From Kutzneria chonburiensis (GTDB taxonomy: Bacteria; Actinomycetota; Actinomycetes; Mycobacteriales; Pseudonocardiaceae), in contig NZ_CP097263.1 of the NCBI RefSeq assembly GCF_028622115.1, forward strand, positions 5,456,001 to 5,520,000: a stretch of 64,000 nucleotides of DNA, read 5' to 3'. The first letter of the stretch is position 1, and each line of letters begins with the position of its first letter. Position numbers and translations under genes: made by a program. Shown here piece after piece: positions 1-8,727 of the stretch. Below the pieces are notes generated by a model. That model worked only from the letters and a program-made list of their open reading frames with translations. It did not search any database and had not been told where the DNA came from.

Positions 1-996
1 GGACCGGATCCAGCCGACCCTGAGCCCGCCCCAGAACAGCTTGGACAGCGAGCCGATGGACAGCACGGCCGCGTCCGGGGCCAGCGAGGCCATCGACGGC
101 GGCGGCGGGCCGGTGAACAGCGTGTCCACTGAGGACAGATCCTCGATCAGCGCGGTGCCGGTCTCGGCGACCGCGGCGGCGATCACCTTGGCCACCGCCG
201 GCCGCAGGTTCACGCCGACCGGATTGTGCACGGTCGGGGCCAGGTACAGCAGCCGCGGCCGACGGCTGCGCAGCAGGCGGACCAGCACGTCCGCGTCCAC
301 CCCGTCGTCGCGCAGCGGAATCGTGCGCAGCCGCGCGCCCCGGTCCCGAAACGCGTCCAGCGCGCCCCAATTGGTCGGATCCTCCACCAGCACTTCGTCG
401 CCGGGCGCCAGCATCGCGGTGGCGATCAGCTGCAACGCCTGCTGCGAGCCACTGGTCACCAACACCTGGTCCGGTTCGGAAATCAGGCCGTCCTCGGTGC
501 AGTGCCGGGCAATCGCGGTGCGCAGCTGCGGCAGGCCGGCCGGATGGTAGCCGTGGCCGCGAACCCAGCGGCGCAGATCGTCCGGGCTGACCGAGCCGAC
601 CACATCGGCCACCCAGTCCTGGCCGGGCAGCGCCGCGCCGGACAGGTCGATCACCGAGCTGTCGGCCGCGCCGCTCAACGGGTTGAGCCGGGTGGCCGAG
701 CCGGGCAGCCGCGGCTGGGACACGCCGCGCACCCGGGTTCCGCTGCCCTGCCGCGAATCCAGTAAACCGAGTGATCGCAGCGTGGTGTACGCGGTGACCA
801 AGGTGCCGCGGCTGACCGCAAGGGTGCTCGCCAGTGCCCGTTCGGACGGCAGCAGGGTGCCCGGCGGCAGTTCGCCGGAGGAGATCAACGCGGTCAGCGC
901 GGCGGCGAGCTGACGGTGCAGCGATTCGCGCGCGTCGGTGCACCAGCCGTCGAGCAGCCGGGCCAACGCGGCCTCGCCGATTCTGGGGTTGTCCAA
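1..996 (-). CDS. MocR/PdxR-type GntR regulator with aminotransferase domain (3' end outside window)
   Basis: The 332 visible residues show an N-terminal GntR winged helix (about residues 15-80, with LPSERALASTLAVSRGTL) followed by a class I aminotransferase-like domain. That domain runs to the window edge and includes the PLP-binding lysine context SIGSLSKLFWGG. Proteins of this family bind DNA and use PLP, or an amino acid aldimine, as effector; many control vitamin B6, GABA or amino-acid genes. The target cannot be told from the sequence. The frame upstream is closed by a TGA near 1027, so a TTG at 996 with a weak GGA-type ribosome site is my best start. The C-terminal part of the fold lies beyond position 1. 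Confidence 0.85.
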   Translation of the reverse strand, partial: MDNPRIGEAALARLLDGWCTDARESLHRQLAAALTALISSGELPPGTLLPSERALASTLAVSRGTLVTAYTTLRSLGLLDSRQGSGTRVRGVSQPRLPGSATRLNPLSGAADSSVIDLSGAALPGQDWVADVVGSVSPDDLRRWVRGHGYHPAGLPQLRTAIARHCTEDGLISEPDQVLVTSGSQQALQLIATAMLAPGDEVLVEDPTNWGALDAFRDRGARLRTIPLRDDGVDADVLVRLLRSRRPRLLYLAPTVHNPVGVNLRPAVAKVIAAAVAETGTALIEDLSSVDTLFTGPPPPSMASLAPDAAVLSIGSLSKLFWGGLRVGWIRS

Positions 997-1093
997 GAGA
1001 CGTCGTCCACTTTCACCGAATTGGACTCACCCGGGCGGCCGGAATAGGGCGAGTCTTGACCATGACGGTAGCGCCCATCATGAGGAGATGATC

Positions 1094-1129
1094 ATGGAGT
1101 CCACCGGTCCCGCCGAGACCGGGTCGTGA
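1094..1129 (+). CDS. 11-residue upstream ORF overlapping the prim-pol start
   Basis: An ATG at 1094 sits 6 nt after a strong GAGGAG ribosome site and encodes MESTGPAETGS. Its TGA overlaps the GTG start of the next gene in a GTGA arrangement, so translation of the downstream gene is probably coupled to this peptide. An ATG two codons earlier (1088) touches the ribosome site and is less likely. The peptide has no recognisable function. It could simply be a re-initiation device. Confidence 0.45.
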   Translation: MESTGPAETGS

Positions 1130-1707
1130 GCGGGTCCCGGCTGCGTCCGGCCGATCCCGGGCAGCAGCGGACCCTCAGGAGCGCCGCGCTGTGCTACGCG
1201 GCGCACGGGTGGCCGGTTGTGCCGGCCGCTTTCTTCGACGGCACACGGTACGCCTGTGTGCAGGCGGACTGCGTCGAGGACGGTCCGCATCCGGTGTGGC
1301 GGCTCTGGCAGGGGCGCGCCAGCACCGATCCCGACGTCGTGGCCAGCTGGTACCGGCTGTTCTCGTTCGCCGTCGCGCTGCCGACCGGCGTCGTCTTCGA
1401 CGTCGTGGAGATTCCCGAGCCGGCCGCGGTTCGCGTGCAGGACGCACTCGTCCGCCACCGCACACCGACCCCGATCGCGGTGTGGCGGGAGCGCGGCGTG
1501 CGCCTGTTCTGGGTCAGCCGTGGGCTTTCCGCTGATCACCGGCTGCGCGCGGTGAGCGCACGCATTCGCGGCGAGGGCGGTTGGGTGCCCGCCCCGCCGA
1601 CGCCGACCAGACGTGGTCCGGTGCACTGGTCGCTCGCGCCCGAACAGGCCGACTGGGGCATCGTGGCCCACGCCGATCTGGCCGCCGCACTGGACGCGGT
1701 GAACTGA
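1126..1707 (+). CDS. Bifunctional DNA primase/polymerase N-terminal (prim-pol-like) domain protein
   Basis: 193 residues. The N-terminal pattern (LRSAALCYAAHGWPVVPA, then a Cys-containing segment and a W-x-x-W-G/R-A-S-T-DPDVVASWY stretch) resembles the prim-pol fold found in many actinomycete stand-alone proteins of about this length. A helicase domain, as in plasmid replication proteins, is absent. The acidic catalytic residues are not convincing by eye (FDVVEIPEP), so polymerase activity is doubtful. In chromosomes these short proteins have no established role. The GTG start overlaps the TGA of an 11-codon upstream ORF. The next gene on this strand is NOS, about 250 nt away. Confidence 0.6.
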   Translation: MSGSRLRPADPGQQRTLRSAALCYAAHGWPVVPAAFFDGTRYACVQADCVEDGPHPVWRLWQGRASTDPDVVASWYRLFSFAVALPTGVVFDVVEIPEPAAVRVQDALVRHRTPTPIAVWRERGVRLFWVSRGLSADHRLRAVSARIRGEGGWVPAPPTPTRRGPVHWSLAPEQADWGIVAHADLAAALDAVN

Positions 1708-1953
1708 GCCGTATCCCGGCGGCGCACTCCGTCGTTGGACCTGACTGAGTCGCTCGCGTCGCCCATTGCTCACACAGCCTGTCACCAGGCCGTTTTGTCA
1801 ATTACACGAAGCGGCAATCAAGGCCGCGGATGGAGGGACCGAGCGCTTATACCGGGCGTGACTGAACCCCCGATCGGTCGATGTTCCGGCATCGAATCGG
1901 TAACCGTTCTGGCGGTGCTTTTCGACCGTGACCGGGACGTAGGTTCACTCGCC

Positions 1954-3198
1954 ATGACCGCCCCCACTGGATGCCCTGTCGCCCACGAGCCGGTCGATGT
2001 CAGGGCCGAGGCCGAGGCATTCCTCCGCCTGTTCCACGGCGAGCACCCCAAGACCGGTCCCGTCGAGCCTCGGCTGGAGCAGGTGCTCGCCGAGATCGAC
2101 GAGACCGGCACGTACCGGCACACCGAGGGCGAGCTGGCGTTCGGCGCGCGGGTGGCGTGGCGCAACAGCGCCCGCTGCATCGGGCGGCTGTACTGGCAGA
2201 GCCTGCGGGTCCGGGACATGCGCAAGGTGAGCGACGCGGCGACGGTGGCCGCGCAGTGCGCCGAGCACCTGCGTTCGGCCGGCAACGGCGGCCGGATCCG
2301 GCCGACCGTGACGATCTTCGCGCCGGAGACGCCGACCCGGCCGGCGCCGCGGATCTGGAACGAGCAGCTGATCCGCTACGCCGGCTACTGGGACGCCGAG
2401 ACCGGCGCGGTCATCGGCGATCCGCGGTACCAGGAGTTCACCGAGGAGGTCACCCGGCTCGGCTGGCAGCCGCCGGCCCAGCGCACCCGGTTCGACGTGC
2501 TGCCGCTGGTCGTCGAGACGGCCGAGGACGGCGTCACGCTGCACGAGCTGCCACGGGCCGTTGTGCACGAGGTGGAGCTCGGCCATCCCGAGCACAACTG
2601 GTTCGCCGGGCTGGGGCTGCGCTGGCACGCCGTGCCGGCGATCAGCAACATGCGGCTGTCCATCGGCGGCGTCTCGTACCCGGCCGCGCCGTTCAACGGC
2701 TGGTACATGGGCACCGAGATCGGCGCCCGCAACCTGGCCGACCACGACCGCTACGACCTGATCCCCGAGGTGGCCGAGCGGCTGGGGCTCGACACGTCCA
2801 GCGAGCAGACGCTGTGGCGGGACCAGGCGCTGGTCGAGCTCAACCGGGCCGTGCTGCACTCGTTCGCCCGGGCCGAGGTGACGATCACCGACCACCACAC
2901 CGAGTCCGCGCGTTTCCTGACCCACCTGCGGAAGGAGGAGGACGCGGGCCGCAAGTGCCCGGCCGACTGGAGCTGGATCGTGCCGCCGATGTCCGGCGCG
3001 CTGACGCCGGTGTTCCACCGCTACTACGACACCGAGCAGGTCGGCCCCGAGTTCGTGCTCGACGAGGACGCCCGGCTGCGTGGCACCACCGCCGCGCCGC
3101 GGGCCTTCCCCGAGCCGGCCGTCCCGGCCGCGCCCAAGCTGCCGCGGATTCGGCGGCTGAGCTGGTTCACCCGCCGCGCCCCCGTTCCCGTGCCCTGA
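1954..3198 (+). CDS. nos: Nitric oxide synthase, oxygenase domain
   Basis: 414 residues; oxidises L-arginine to citrulline and NO using heme and a pterin. The heme thiolate is Cys75 in WRNSARCIGR. The substrate-binding glutamate is Glu255 in GWYMGTEIGARN, and the pterin/dimer region is WIVPPMSGALTPVFHRYY. There is no reductase domain, as usual for bacterial NOS, so electrons must come from other flavodoxin/ferredoxin systems. The frame is open upstream to 1735, but homology begins just after the ATG at 1954. No good ribosome site precedes it, and TAGGTT 9 nt before the start codon could be the -10 of a leaderless transcript. The C-terminus carries an extra Pro/Arg-rich tail of about 35 residues. 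No biosynthetic partner such as a nitrating P450 lies next to it. Confidence 0.95.
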   Translation: MTAPTGCPVAHEPVDVRAEAEAFLRLFHGEHPKTGPVEPRLEQVLAEIDETGTYRHTEGELAFGARVAWRNSARCIGRLYWQSLRVRDMRKVSDAATVAAQCAEHLRSAGNGGRIRPTVTIFAPETPTRPAPRIWNEQLIRYAGYWDAETGAVIGDPRYQEFTEEVTRLGWQPPAQRTRFDVLPLVVETAEDGVTLHELPRAVVHEVELGHPEHNWFAGLGLRWHAVPAISNMRLSIGGVSYPAAPFNGWYMGTEIGARNLADHDRYDLIPEVAERLGLDTSSEQTLWRDQALVELNRAVLHSFARAEVTITDHHTESARFLTHLRKEEDAGRKCPADWSWIVPPMSGALTPVFHRYYDTEQVGPEFVLDEDARLRGTTAAPRAFPEPAVPAAPKLPRIRRLSWFTRRAPVPVP

Positions 3199-3384
3199 GT
3201 TGTGTTCCGGCCGCCGATGTCACTACCGTGATCGTCATCGCGGTTGAGACACCAGCCGCAAGCTCCACGCGAGGCGCTGTGAACACGCGCCCGGGCTTGC
3301 TGGCTGGCGGCCGTTTCCTGTCCTCGCGCTGTGCATTCGACGGCGAGAGGGACACATGGTGGCGAGATCGACAGTGGGGCGGGC

Positions 3385-3831
3385 GTGACCGTCGCACCAC
3401 CATCGGATCCGGACCGGCTGCGCGCGCGGATCGCCGAGCTGGAGAGCGAGTTGGACGGGCTGCGCCGCGCGCTGCGCACCCGGACGGTGATCGCGCAGGC
3501 GACGGGGCTGCTCGCGGCCGTCGGCGAGGGCGCGCCGGAGCAGGGTTTTCAGCAGCTGGTCGAGCTTTCCCAGCAGTACAACGTCAAGTTGCACACGGTC
3601 GCGCAGCAGGTGGTCGACCTGGCCGCCGAGCTGGGGCCCCGGCGGGCCGTCGCGCTGGTCGGCGCCGGGCAGGGTCAGGAACTGCTGGACGTCACCGGCA
3701 CGTTGGTCGAGGCGCACAAGGCCCTGCTCGGCACGGCCGAGGGCACTCCGGAGTGGGAGCGCCGTCGGGACGACGTGGTGACGGCCAGCAGGCTGCTGTG
3801 CGAGCGCCTGCTGGCCGTCGAGCACGACTAG
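3385..3831 (+). CDS. ANTAR domain protein
   Basis: 148 residues. A short coiled coil (DRLRARIAELESELDGLRRAL) leads into an ANTAR-type RNA-binding segment (TRTVIAQATGLLAAVGEGAPEQ... through the VAQQVV helix). A helical tail follows. ANTAR proteins act as transcription antiterminators on paired RNA hairpins, but here there is no receiver or GAF sensor, so the signal input is unknown. The GTG at 3385 follows a GGGGCGGG ribosome site. The stop codon overlaps the convergent protease gene through a shared CTAG. Residues of the classical ANTAR helix (AKGLLM) are changed to AQATGLL, so activity is less certain. Confidence 0.7.
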   Translation: MTVAPPSDPDRLRARIAELESELDGLRRALRTRTVIAQATGLLAAVGEGAPEQGFQQLVELSQQYNVKLHTVAQQVVDLAAELGPRRAVALVGAGQGQELLDVTGTLVEAHKALLGTAEGTPEWERRRDDVVTASRLLCERLLAVEHD

Positions 3832-4655
3832 GGCTTCGGCAGGGCGCAGCCGGCCTTGTTGAGGTTGATCACGTTGCCGGTGTCGACACACGTGTTGATC
3901 AGGTACGTCTCCTCGGCGTAGCCGACGCCTTCGTGCACCGTGACGTTGCCGTTGGCGTCCACCTCACAGGGGTTGTCCAGCGTGCAGCGCTCGCCGCTCT
4001 CGTTGATCGTGTTGTTGACGGCCACCACCGCGCCGGTGCTGGCGTCGATCACCGGCGAACCGGAGGTGCCGCCGATGACCTCGCAGCCCGGGGTGCTGTA
4101 GCGGACCGAGTCCTTCCACACCCAGTGGTCCTCGTGCAGCTGGTTGACGAAGCCGTCGACCTGGCAGGAGTAGATCTTCTTCCAGTAGCCGGAGACGACC
4201 CGGATGGACGCGCCCTTGGTCGGGTGGGTGGCCGACAGGGTCAGCGGCTTGATGCCGTACTGGGACTGGATCTGGGCGTAGGTGCTGGTCAGCTGGTAGA
4301 TCGTGACGTCGGTGTCGGTCATCGTGCCGTAGAGCAGCTTGCTGGCCCGCAGGGTCGCGACCGTGCTCTGTCCGTTGGCCGACAGCAGGCCGAACGTCCG
4401 CGAGGAGGCCCGGTTGACCAGCACCTGGCCCGGCTGGGGCATGCCGCCTTCGTAGCAGTGGCCGTTGGACAGCACGAGGGCCTTGTCGTTGACGCCGGCC
4501 GACGGCGGTTTGACCACCGAGCCGGAGCAGTTGCTGAGCTTGACCGTGCCGGTGAAGTCGACAGCCGCGACAGCAGGGCGTTCAGGCAGTGCGGCTTGGG
4601 CGGCCGGCGCAAGGGTGGCCGCCGCCAGGGCGACCGCGGCGAGGTACTTGAGCAT
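3828..4655 (-). CDS. Secreted trypsin-like serine protease
   Basis: 275 residues with a Sec signal peptide (MLKYLAAVALAAATLAPAAQA, cleavage near residue 21). The triad is visible: His66 in LSNGHCYEGG, Asp116 in DTDVTIY and Ser200 in GGTSGSPVID. Several cysteines (for example Cys43/Cys67 and Cys164/Cys191) could form disulfides outside the cell. The ATG at 4655 has GAGAGGAA 6 nt upstream and starts exactly at the signal peptide, so the longer open frame is rejected. Substrate unknown. Its stop overlaps the stop of the ANTAR gene, and upstream it lies 55 nt from the serine hydrolase on the same strand, so the two may be cotranscribed. Confidence 0.9.
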   Translation of the reverse strand: MLKYLAAVALAAATLAPAAQAALPERPAVAAVDFTGTVKLSNCSGSVVKPPSAGVNDKALVLSNGHCYEGGMPQPGQVLVNRASSRTFGLLSANGQSTVATLRASKLLYGTMTDTDVTIYQLTSTYAQIQSQYGIKPLTLSATHPTKGASIRVVSGYWKKIYSCQVDGFVNQLHEDHWVWKDSVRYSTPGCEVIGGTSGSPVIDASTGAVVAVNNTINESGERCTLDNPCEVDANGNVTVHEGVGYAEETYLINTCVDTGNVINLNKAGCALPKP

Positions 4656-4710
4656 GGAAGTTCCTCTCTCGCAGGGAACATCCACTTCAGCGCGTGCTGA
4701 GCAGTGCTCG

Positions 4711-5532
4711 CTACCTGCGATCGGAGGTTTCCGCCAGTATCGCGTCGTTGAACGGCGGCCAGACCTCGGTGGCCCACTGGTCGAATGGCCGGTCGGTGAG
4801 CGCGATGGTGGCCAGCCCCGCTTCCGGGTCGACCCAGAGGAACGTCCCCGCCGCCCCGAAATGGCCGTACGTCCGGGGCGAGTTCTTGTCCCCCGTCCAG
4901 TGCGGGCATTTCCGGGATCGGATCTCGAAGCCGAGTCCCCAGTCGTTGGGCCGTTGATTGCCGAATCCCGGCAGCACCCCGTCCAGTCCGGGGAAGGCCA
5001 CCGTCGTCGCCTCTGTGAGGGTTTCCTCCGCCACCAGCGTCGGCCGTTGCAGCTCTTTGGCGAACGTGACCAGGTCCGCGCAGCTGGCTTCCGCCGCCGA
5101 CCCCGCCGACCCGTTCAGCTTGGCGGTGCTCATCCCCAGCGGCTCGAACACCGCTTCGCTCAGGTACTGCGGAAACGCGATCCCGGTGGCTCCCTGCACC
5201 GCGTCCGCCAGCACTTCGAACCCGGCGGTCGAGTACACCCGCCGCGTCCCCGGCGCCGCCACCGTCTGGTGGTCGTTGAACGCCAGCCCCGACGTGTGGG
5301 CCAGCAGATGCTTGATCGTCACGCCGGGCGGTCCCGCCGGCTCGTCCAGCTCCACCGCCCCTTCTTCCACCGCGACCAGCACCGCGTACGCCACCAGCAG
5401 CTTCGTCACCGAGGCCAGCGGGAACACGTATTCCTGGTCCCCGTAGCTGCCCAGCAGCGCCCCTTCGGCGTCGACCACCGCCACCGCCGCGTGCTCGGCC
5501 GACCAGGTGTCGATCATCGACAGCGAATCCAT
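4711..5532 (-). CDS. Serine hydrolase, class C beta-lactamase/DD-peptidase family
   Basis: 273 residues without a signal peptide. Ser41-x-x-Lys44 (ASVTK) is the nucleophile motif. Tyr100 (VYSTAG) takes the place of the YxN tyrosine, and HFGAAG near the C-terminus replaces KTG. These are typical of cytosolic esterase-like members of the penicillin-binding fold, so a drug-resistance role is not implied. The protein is shorter than AmpC (about 360). It lies between the response regulator and the protease on the minus strand. Substrate unknown. Confidence 0.85.
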   Translation of the reverse strand: MDSLSMIDTWSAEHAAVAVVDAEGALLGSYGDQEYVFPLASVTKLLVAYAVLVAVEEGAVELDEPAGPPGVTIKHLLAHTSGLAFNDHQTVAAPGTRRVYSTAGFEVLADAVQGATGIAFPQYLSEAVFEPLGMSTAKLNGSAGSAAEASCADLVTFAKELQRPTLVAEETLTEATTVAFPGLDGVLPGFGNQRPNDWGLGFEIRSRKCPHWTGDKNSPRTYGHFGAAGTFLWVDPEAGLATIALTDRPFDQWATEVWPPFNDAILAETSDRR

Positions 5533-5545
5533 GGTGGGAGCCTAA

Positions 5546-6205
5546 CTAGCCACGCCATTCGTACTGGTGCTCGGGTCGGCCGGTCAGCCCGTACCGCAGA
5601 CTCATCGTCGCGGCCCCTTCCTGCGCCAGAGCCGCCAAATACCGCTGCGCGGTGGCCCGGGCGATCCCCAAGCCGGAAGCGATCTCGGCGGCGGAGCAAG
5701 GACCGGGGGCTTCACGCAAAGCGTCGGACACGAGCTTGGCGGTGACGGGCGACTGTCCCTTGGGCGCATGGGGATGGTCGCCGTCATGCAAAGTCCGTAC
5801 GGCACGGTCGATCTCTTCCTGCGTCAGAGCCCGATCTCCGGGAGACAGCTGGTTGTGGAAACGGGCGTAAGCCAACAGACGCGAGCCCAGCTGCTCGGCG
5901 GTGAAGGGCTTGACGAGATAGTTCAACGCCCCGGCCCGGATCGCGGCGCGAACGGCCGAAGCGTCGGAGGCGGCGGTGAGCATGATGGTGTCGACGGAGA
6001 TCTCGGCCAGCAGCTCCAGACCGGAGCGATCGGGCAGATAGGTGTCCAACAACAGCAAGTCGGGCGACAGGTCGGCAATCATCACCGCGGCCTCGGCGGC
6101 GGTTCTGGCGGAGCCGACGACGACGAAACCGGGGACCCGGTCGGTGAAAGCGGAATGGACCTGTGCCACACGGAAGTCGTCCTCGACGACGAGAACCCGG
6201 ATCAC
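5546..6205 (-). CDS. CitB/DctR-family response regulator
   Basis: 219 residues. The receiver starts at VIRVLVVEDDF, has the phospho-acceptor Asp in LLLDTYLPD, the conserved Thr in IMLTAASD and the Lys in LVKPF. The C-terminal third is a winged helix-turn-helix (AAEIASGLGIARATAQRYLAAL) of the DcuR/CitB kind. The GTG at 6205 follows GGAGG; its GTGA would overlap the corrected stop of the sensor kinase, so the two are translationally coupled. Such pairs usually respond to citrate or C4-dicarboxylates. Here the divergent neighbour is a NitT/TauT-type ABC transporter, which is the likeliest target by position. Confidence 0.9.
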   Translation of the reverse strand: MIRVLVVEDDFRVAQVHSAFTDRVPGFVVVGSARTAAEAAVMIADLSPDLLLLDTYLPDRSGLELLAEISVDTIMLTAASDASAVRAAIRAGALNYLVKPFTAEQLGSRLLAYARFHNQLSPGDRALTQEEIDRAVRTLHDGDHPHAPKGQSPVTAKLVSDALREAPGPCSAAEIASGLGIARATAQRYLAALAQEGAATMSLRYGLTGRPEHQYEWRG

Positions 6206-7778
6206 GCCAACACCTCCGGCAGGTGCGCGGCGAAGACGGCGCCATGGTCGGCGTCGCCGGGGAAGCCAATCGGACGTCACCGCCGAGGGCGCGAGCGGCC
6301 TGGCGGGTCAAAGCGAGCCCCAAACCGTGGCCGGGAGTGTCCTTGGTGGACACACCCTCCAGGAAGATCACGTCCCGCAGCTGTGACGGCACGCCGTCGC
6401 CGCTGTCGATGACCGAGACGTGCAAGGTCGAACCGTCGGCGACGAGGTCCAACTCGACCCGCGCCGGCCGGCGAGCGCCGAGGCGGGCAGCCTCGACGGC
6501 GTTGTCGACCAGGTTGCCCAACACGGTGGTGACCTCGACGGGCGCGATCACCTTGCCCGGCACCCAGCTGGCCTCGCCAACCTCCAGCGTCACGCCCTTC
6601 TCCGCGGCGGCAACGCTTTTCGCCGACACGAAGGCCTGCAGGTACGGGTCGGGAACGGCGCTGGGCCCCAGCGGCACGACGGGAGTGTCGGACAGCGCCT
6701 GCAAGTAGTCGACGGCCTCGTTGTGGTGGCCGGTCTGCAACAACCCGGACAAGGTGTGCAGACGGTTGGCGAACTCGTGTTGCTGCGCCCGCAAAGCATC
6801 GGTCAGCCGGTGCACGGAATCGAGCTCTCGGGTCAACGTCTCCAGGTCGGTACGGTCCCGCAACGTCAACACAGTGCCGAGATCGATGTCGTCCCTCCGC
6901 ACGGGCCGGCAGGTCGCGACCAGCACCCGGTCTCCGGCCACGGCGATGAGGTTGTCCACCGCCGATCCCTCGGCCACGGCCTCGCCGATACGGGCCGGCA
7001 GATCCAAAGTGGACACCGGAGTTCCCGGAGATGGTGCGCTGCCAAGGAGTCGGGCGGCCTCGTCGTTGCACACGGACACGCGACCATCGGGATCGACGGC
7101 CAACACGCCCTCGCCGATCCCGTGCAGCACGGCCTCGCGCTGCTGCACCAACTCCGACAGCTCGGACGGCTCCAGACCCAACGTCCGCCGCTTCAACAAC
7201 CGGTTCAGCAACGCCGAACCGGCCACGCCCAACGTCAAAGCGCCGGCCAACCCCAGCAGACACCACCCGAGCGCCGTCAACAACGCGCCCCAGATGGCCG
7301 AGGCGTCGAAGCCGACGCTGACCTCGCCGACGATCGCCCCGGTGTGGTCACGCAGCGGCACCTTGCCCCGGGCCGAGTACCCGAGCGTCCCGGTGTCCAT
7401 GTTGGACACCTCCTTGCCGGCCACGACGTCGGTGAAGTCGGTGCTGACGAGCTCACCCACCTCGTCGGGATTGGGGTGCGCGTAGCGAATGCCCTTACGG
7501 TCGGTGACCACGACGAACAGCGCCCCGGTGCGGATCCGCACCGCCTCGGCCCGGATCTCGACCAGGCCGCTGGAGTCGGCCGCGGCGACCGCGTCGCCGA
7601 TGTCGGGGTTGGCCGCGACCGACTGGGCCACGGCCAGGGCCTGAGCCTTGTACTGGCCGGTCAGGTTCGAATAGAGCAGCCACCCGACCAGGGCGAACCC
7701 CACTCCGACGACCAGCACGACCACGCCGATCTGAAGCAGCAGCACCTGCCGGGCGAACCGCATGCGGGGCGGCGCCAT
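6202..7778 (-). CDS. CitA/DcuS-type sensor histidine kinase with apparent frameshift near the 3' end
   Basis: Membrane helix at about residues 9-36, an extracytoplasmic sensor of about 130 residues, a second helix near 170-195, a PAS domain (VLHGIGEGVLAVDPDGRV), a phospho-accepting His in QQHEFANRLH, and an ATPase domain with NLVDNAVEAA, DSGDGVP and GHGLGLALTRQ. After GGDVRLASP (near 6260) the frame breaks. As read, it runs out of frame through the response regulator gene to a stop at 5784. Adding one base at the CCCCGG run gives GDADHGAVFAAHLPEVLA and a TGA overlapping the regulator's GTG, which is the normal layout. Coordinates follow that corrected end. Sequencing error, mutation or programmed shifting cannot be separated here. 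The conserved boxes all precede the break. Confidence 0.8.
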
Positions 7779-7842
7779 GGCCGGACCCTACGCCGCGAAC
7801 CCCCGTGAGCAGAACGTGCGAAACACGGGAAACGCGCGATGG

Positions 7843-7867
7843 GCGAACAAGCGCGACAAGGGTTCGC
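7843..7867. promoter_or_regulatory. Inverted GCGAAC/GTTCGC pair in the divergent kinase-transporter region
   Basis: GCGAAC at 7843-7848 and GTTCGC at 7862-7867 form an inverted pair with 13 nt between them; a further GCGAAC lies at 7795. They sit between the sensor kinase and the ABC operon, where the response regulator would be expected to bind. Short motifs recur by chance in GC-rich DNA, so this is only a candidate. Confidence 0.25.
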
Positions 7868-7920
7868 AAGGTCGAAGCGCACACCTACGGTCTCGCGGCA
7901 ATGAGAGAAGGAGCTGGCCA

Positions 7921-8727
7921 ATGACGACCGCCCCCGTCATCGAGTTACGCGCGGCGACCAAACGGTTTCGCGGCGCGACCGGTGGTGTGCACACCGCCGT
8001 CCGGGAACTGACCCTGTCCGTGCAGCCGGGCGAGTTCGTGGCCGTGGTCGGCCCGACCGGCTGCGGCAAGTCGACCACGCTGTCCCTGGTCTCCGGCCTC
8101 GAGCCGCCGTCGAGCGGTGTCGCGCTGGTCCGCGGCGAGCCGGTGCTGGGCATCCCCGACGGCATCGGCTACATGTTCCAGAACGACGCCGTGCAGCCGT
8201 GGCGCTCGGTGCTGGACAACGTGGCCGCCGGCCCGCGCTACCGCGGCCTGTCCAAGGCCAAGGCCCGGGAGAAGGCCCGGGTCTGGGTGGACAAGGTCGG
8301 CCTTGGCAAGTTCGCCGGCTACTACCCGCACCAGCTGTCGGGCGGCATGCGCAAGCGCGTGGCGCTGGCCGCGACTCTGGTCAACGAGCCCGAGATCCTG
8401 CTGATGGACGAGCCGTTCAGCGCGCTGGACGTGCAGACCCGGGCCCTGATGCAGGACGAGCTGCTGCGCCTGTGGTCGGGCACGAACGCGGCGGTCGTGT
8501 TCGTCACGCACGACCTGGACGAGGCCATTGCCCTGGCGGACAAGGTGATCGTCATGACGGCCGGCCCGGCGACGGTCAAGGCCGGCTTCGAGGTGCACCT
8601 GCCGCGGCCGCGCCTGGTCGAGGAGATCCGGATGACGCCGGAGTTCCAGTCGGTGTACCGGGAGATCTGGGAATCGTTGCGGGAAGAGGTGGACAAGACC
8701 CGTGAGCGCAGTGTCGTTGCCAGCTGA
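7921..8727 (+). CDS. NitT/TauT-family ABC transporter ATPase
   Basis: 268 residues. Walker A is GPTGCGKST, the Q-loop is in GYMFQNDAVQPWRS, the signature is LSGGMRKR and Walker B is ILLMDEPF with the H-loop in VFVTHD. The closest families are SsuB/TauB/NrtD ATPases powering import of sulfonates, taurine, nitrate or thiamine precursors. The ATG at 7921 has GAAGGAGCTGG upstream; the longer open frame has no ribosome site. The 3' end overlaps the permease start by 26 nt, as in a tight operon. Substrate is not clear. Confidence 0.93.
   Translation: MTTAPVIELRAATKRFRGATGGVHTAVRELTLSVQPGEFVAVVGPTGCGKSTTLSLVSGLEPPSSGVALVRGEPVLGIPDGIGYMFQNDAVQPWRSVLDNVAAGPRYRGLSKAKAREKARVWVDKVGLGKFAGYYPHQLSGGMRKRVALAATLVNEPEILLMDEPFSALDVQTRALMQDELLRLWSGTNAAVVFVTHDLDEAIALADKVIVMTAGPATVKAGFEVHLPRPRLVEEIRMTPEFQSVYREIWESLREEVDKTRERSVVAS

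Noticed and set aside
1735-1953. Longer N-terminus of NOS
   Set aside because: The upstream residues show no NOS similarity and the region is likely promoter.
1971-4700. Very long plus-strand open frame across nos, ANTAR and protease genes
   Set aside because: It is a shadow of high-GC codon bias: extreme Arg/Ala/Pro/Gly content, no family motif, and it crosses genes of both strands.
5784-6260. C-terminal extension of the sensor kinase through the regulator gene
   Set aside because: Reads the regulator in the wrong frame; a one-base correction gives the expected kinase end.
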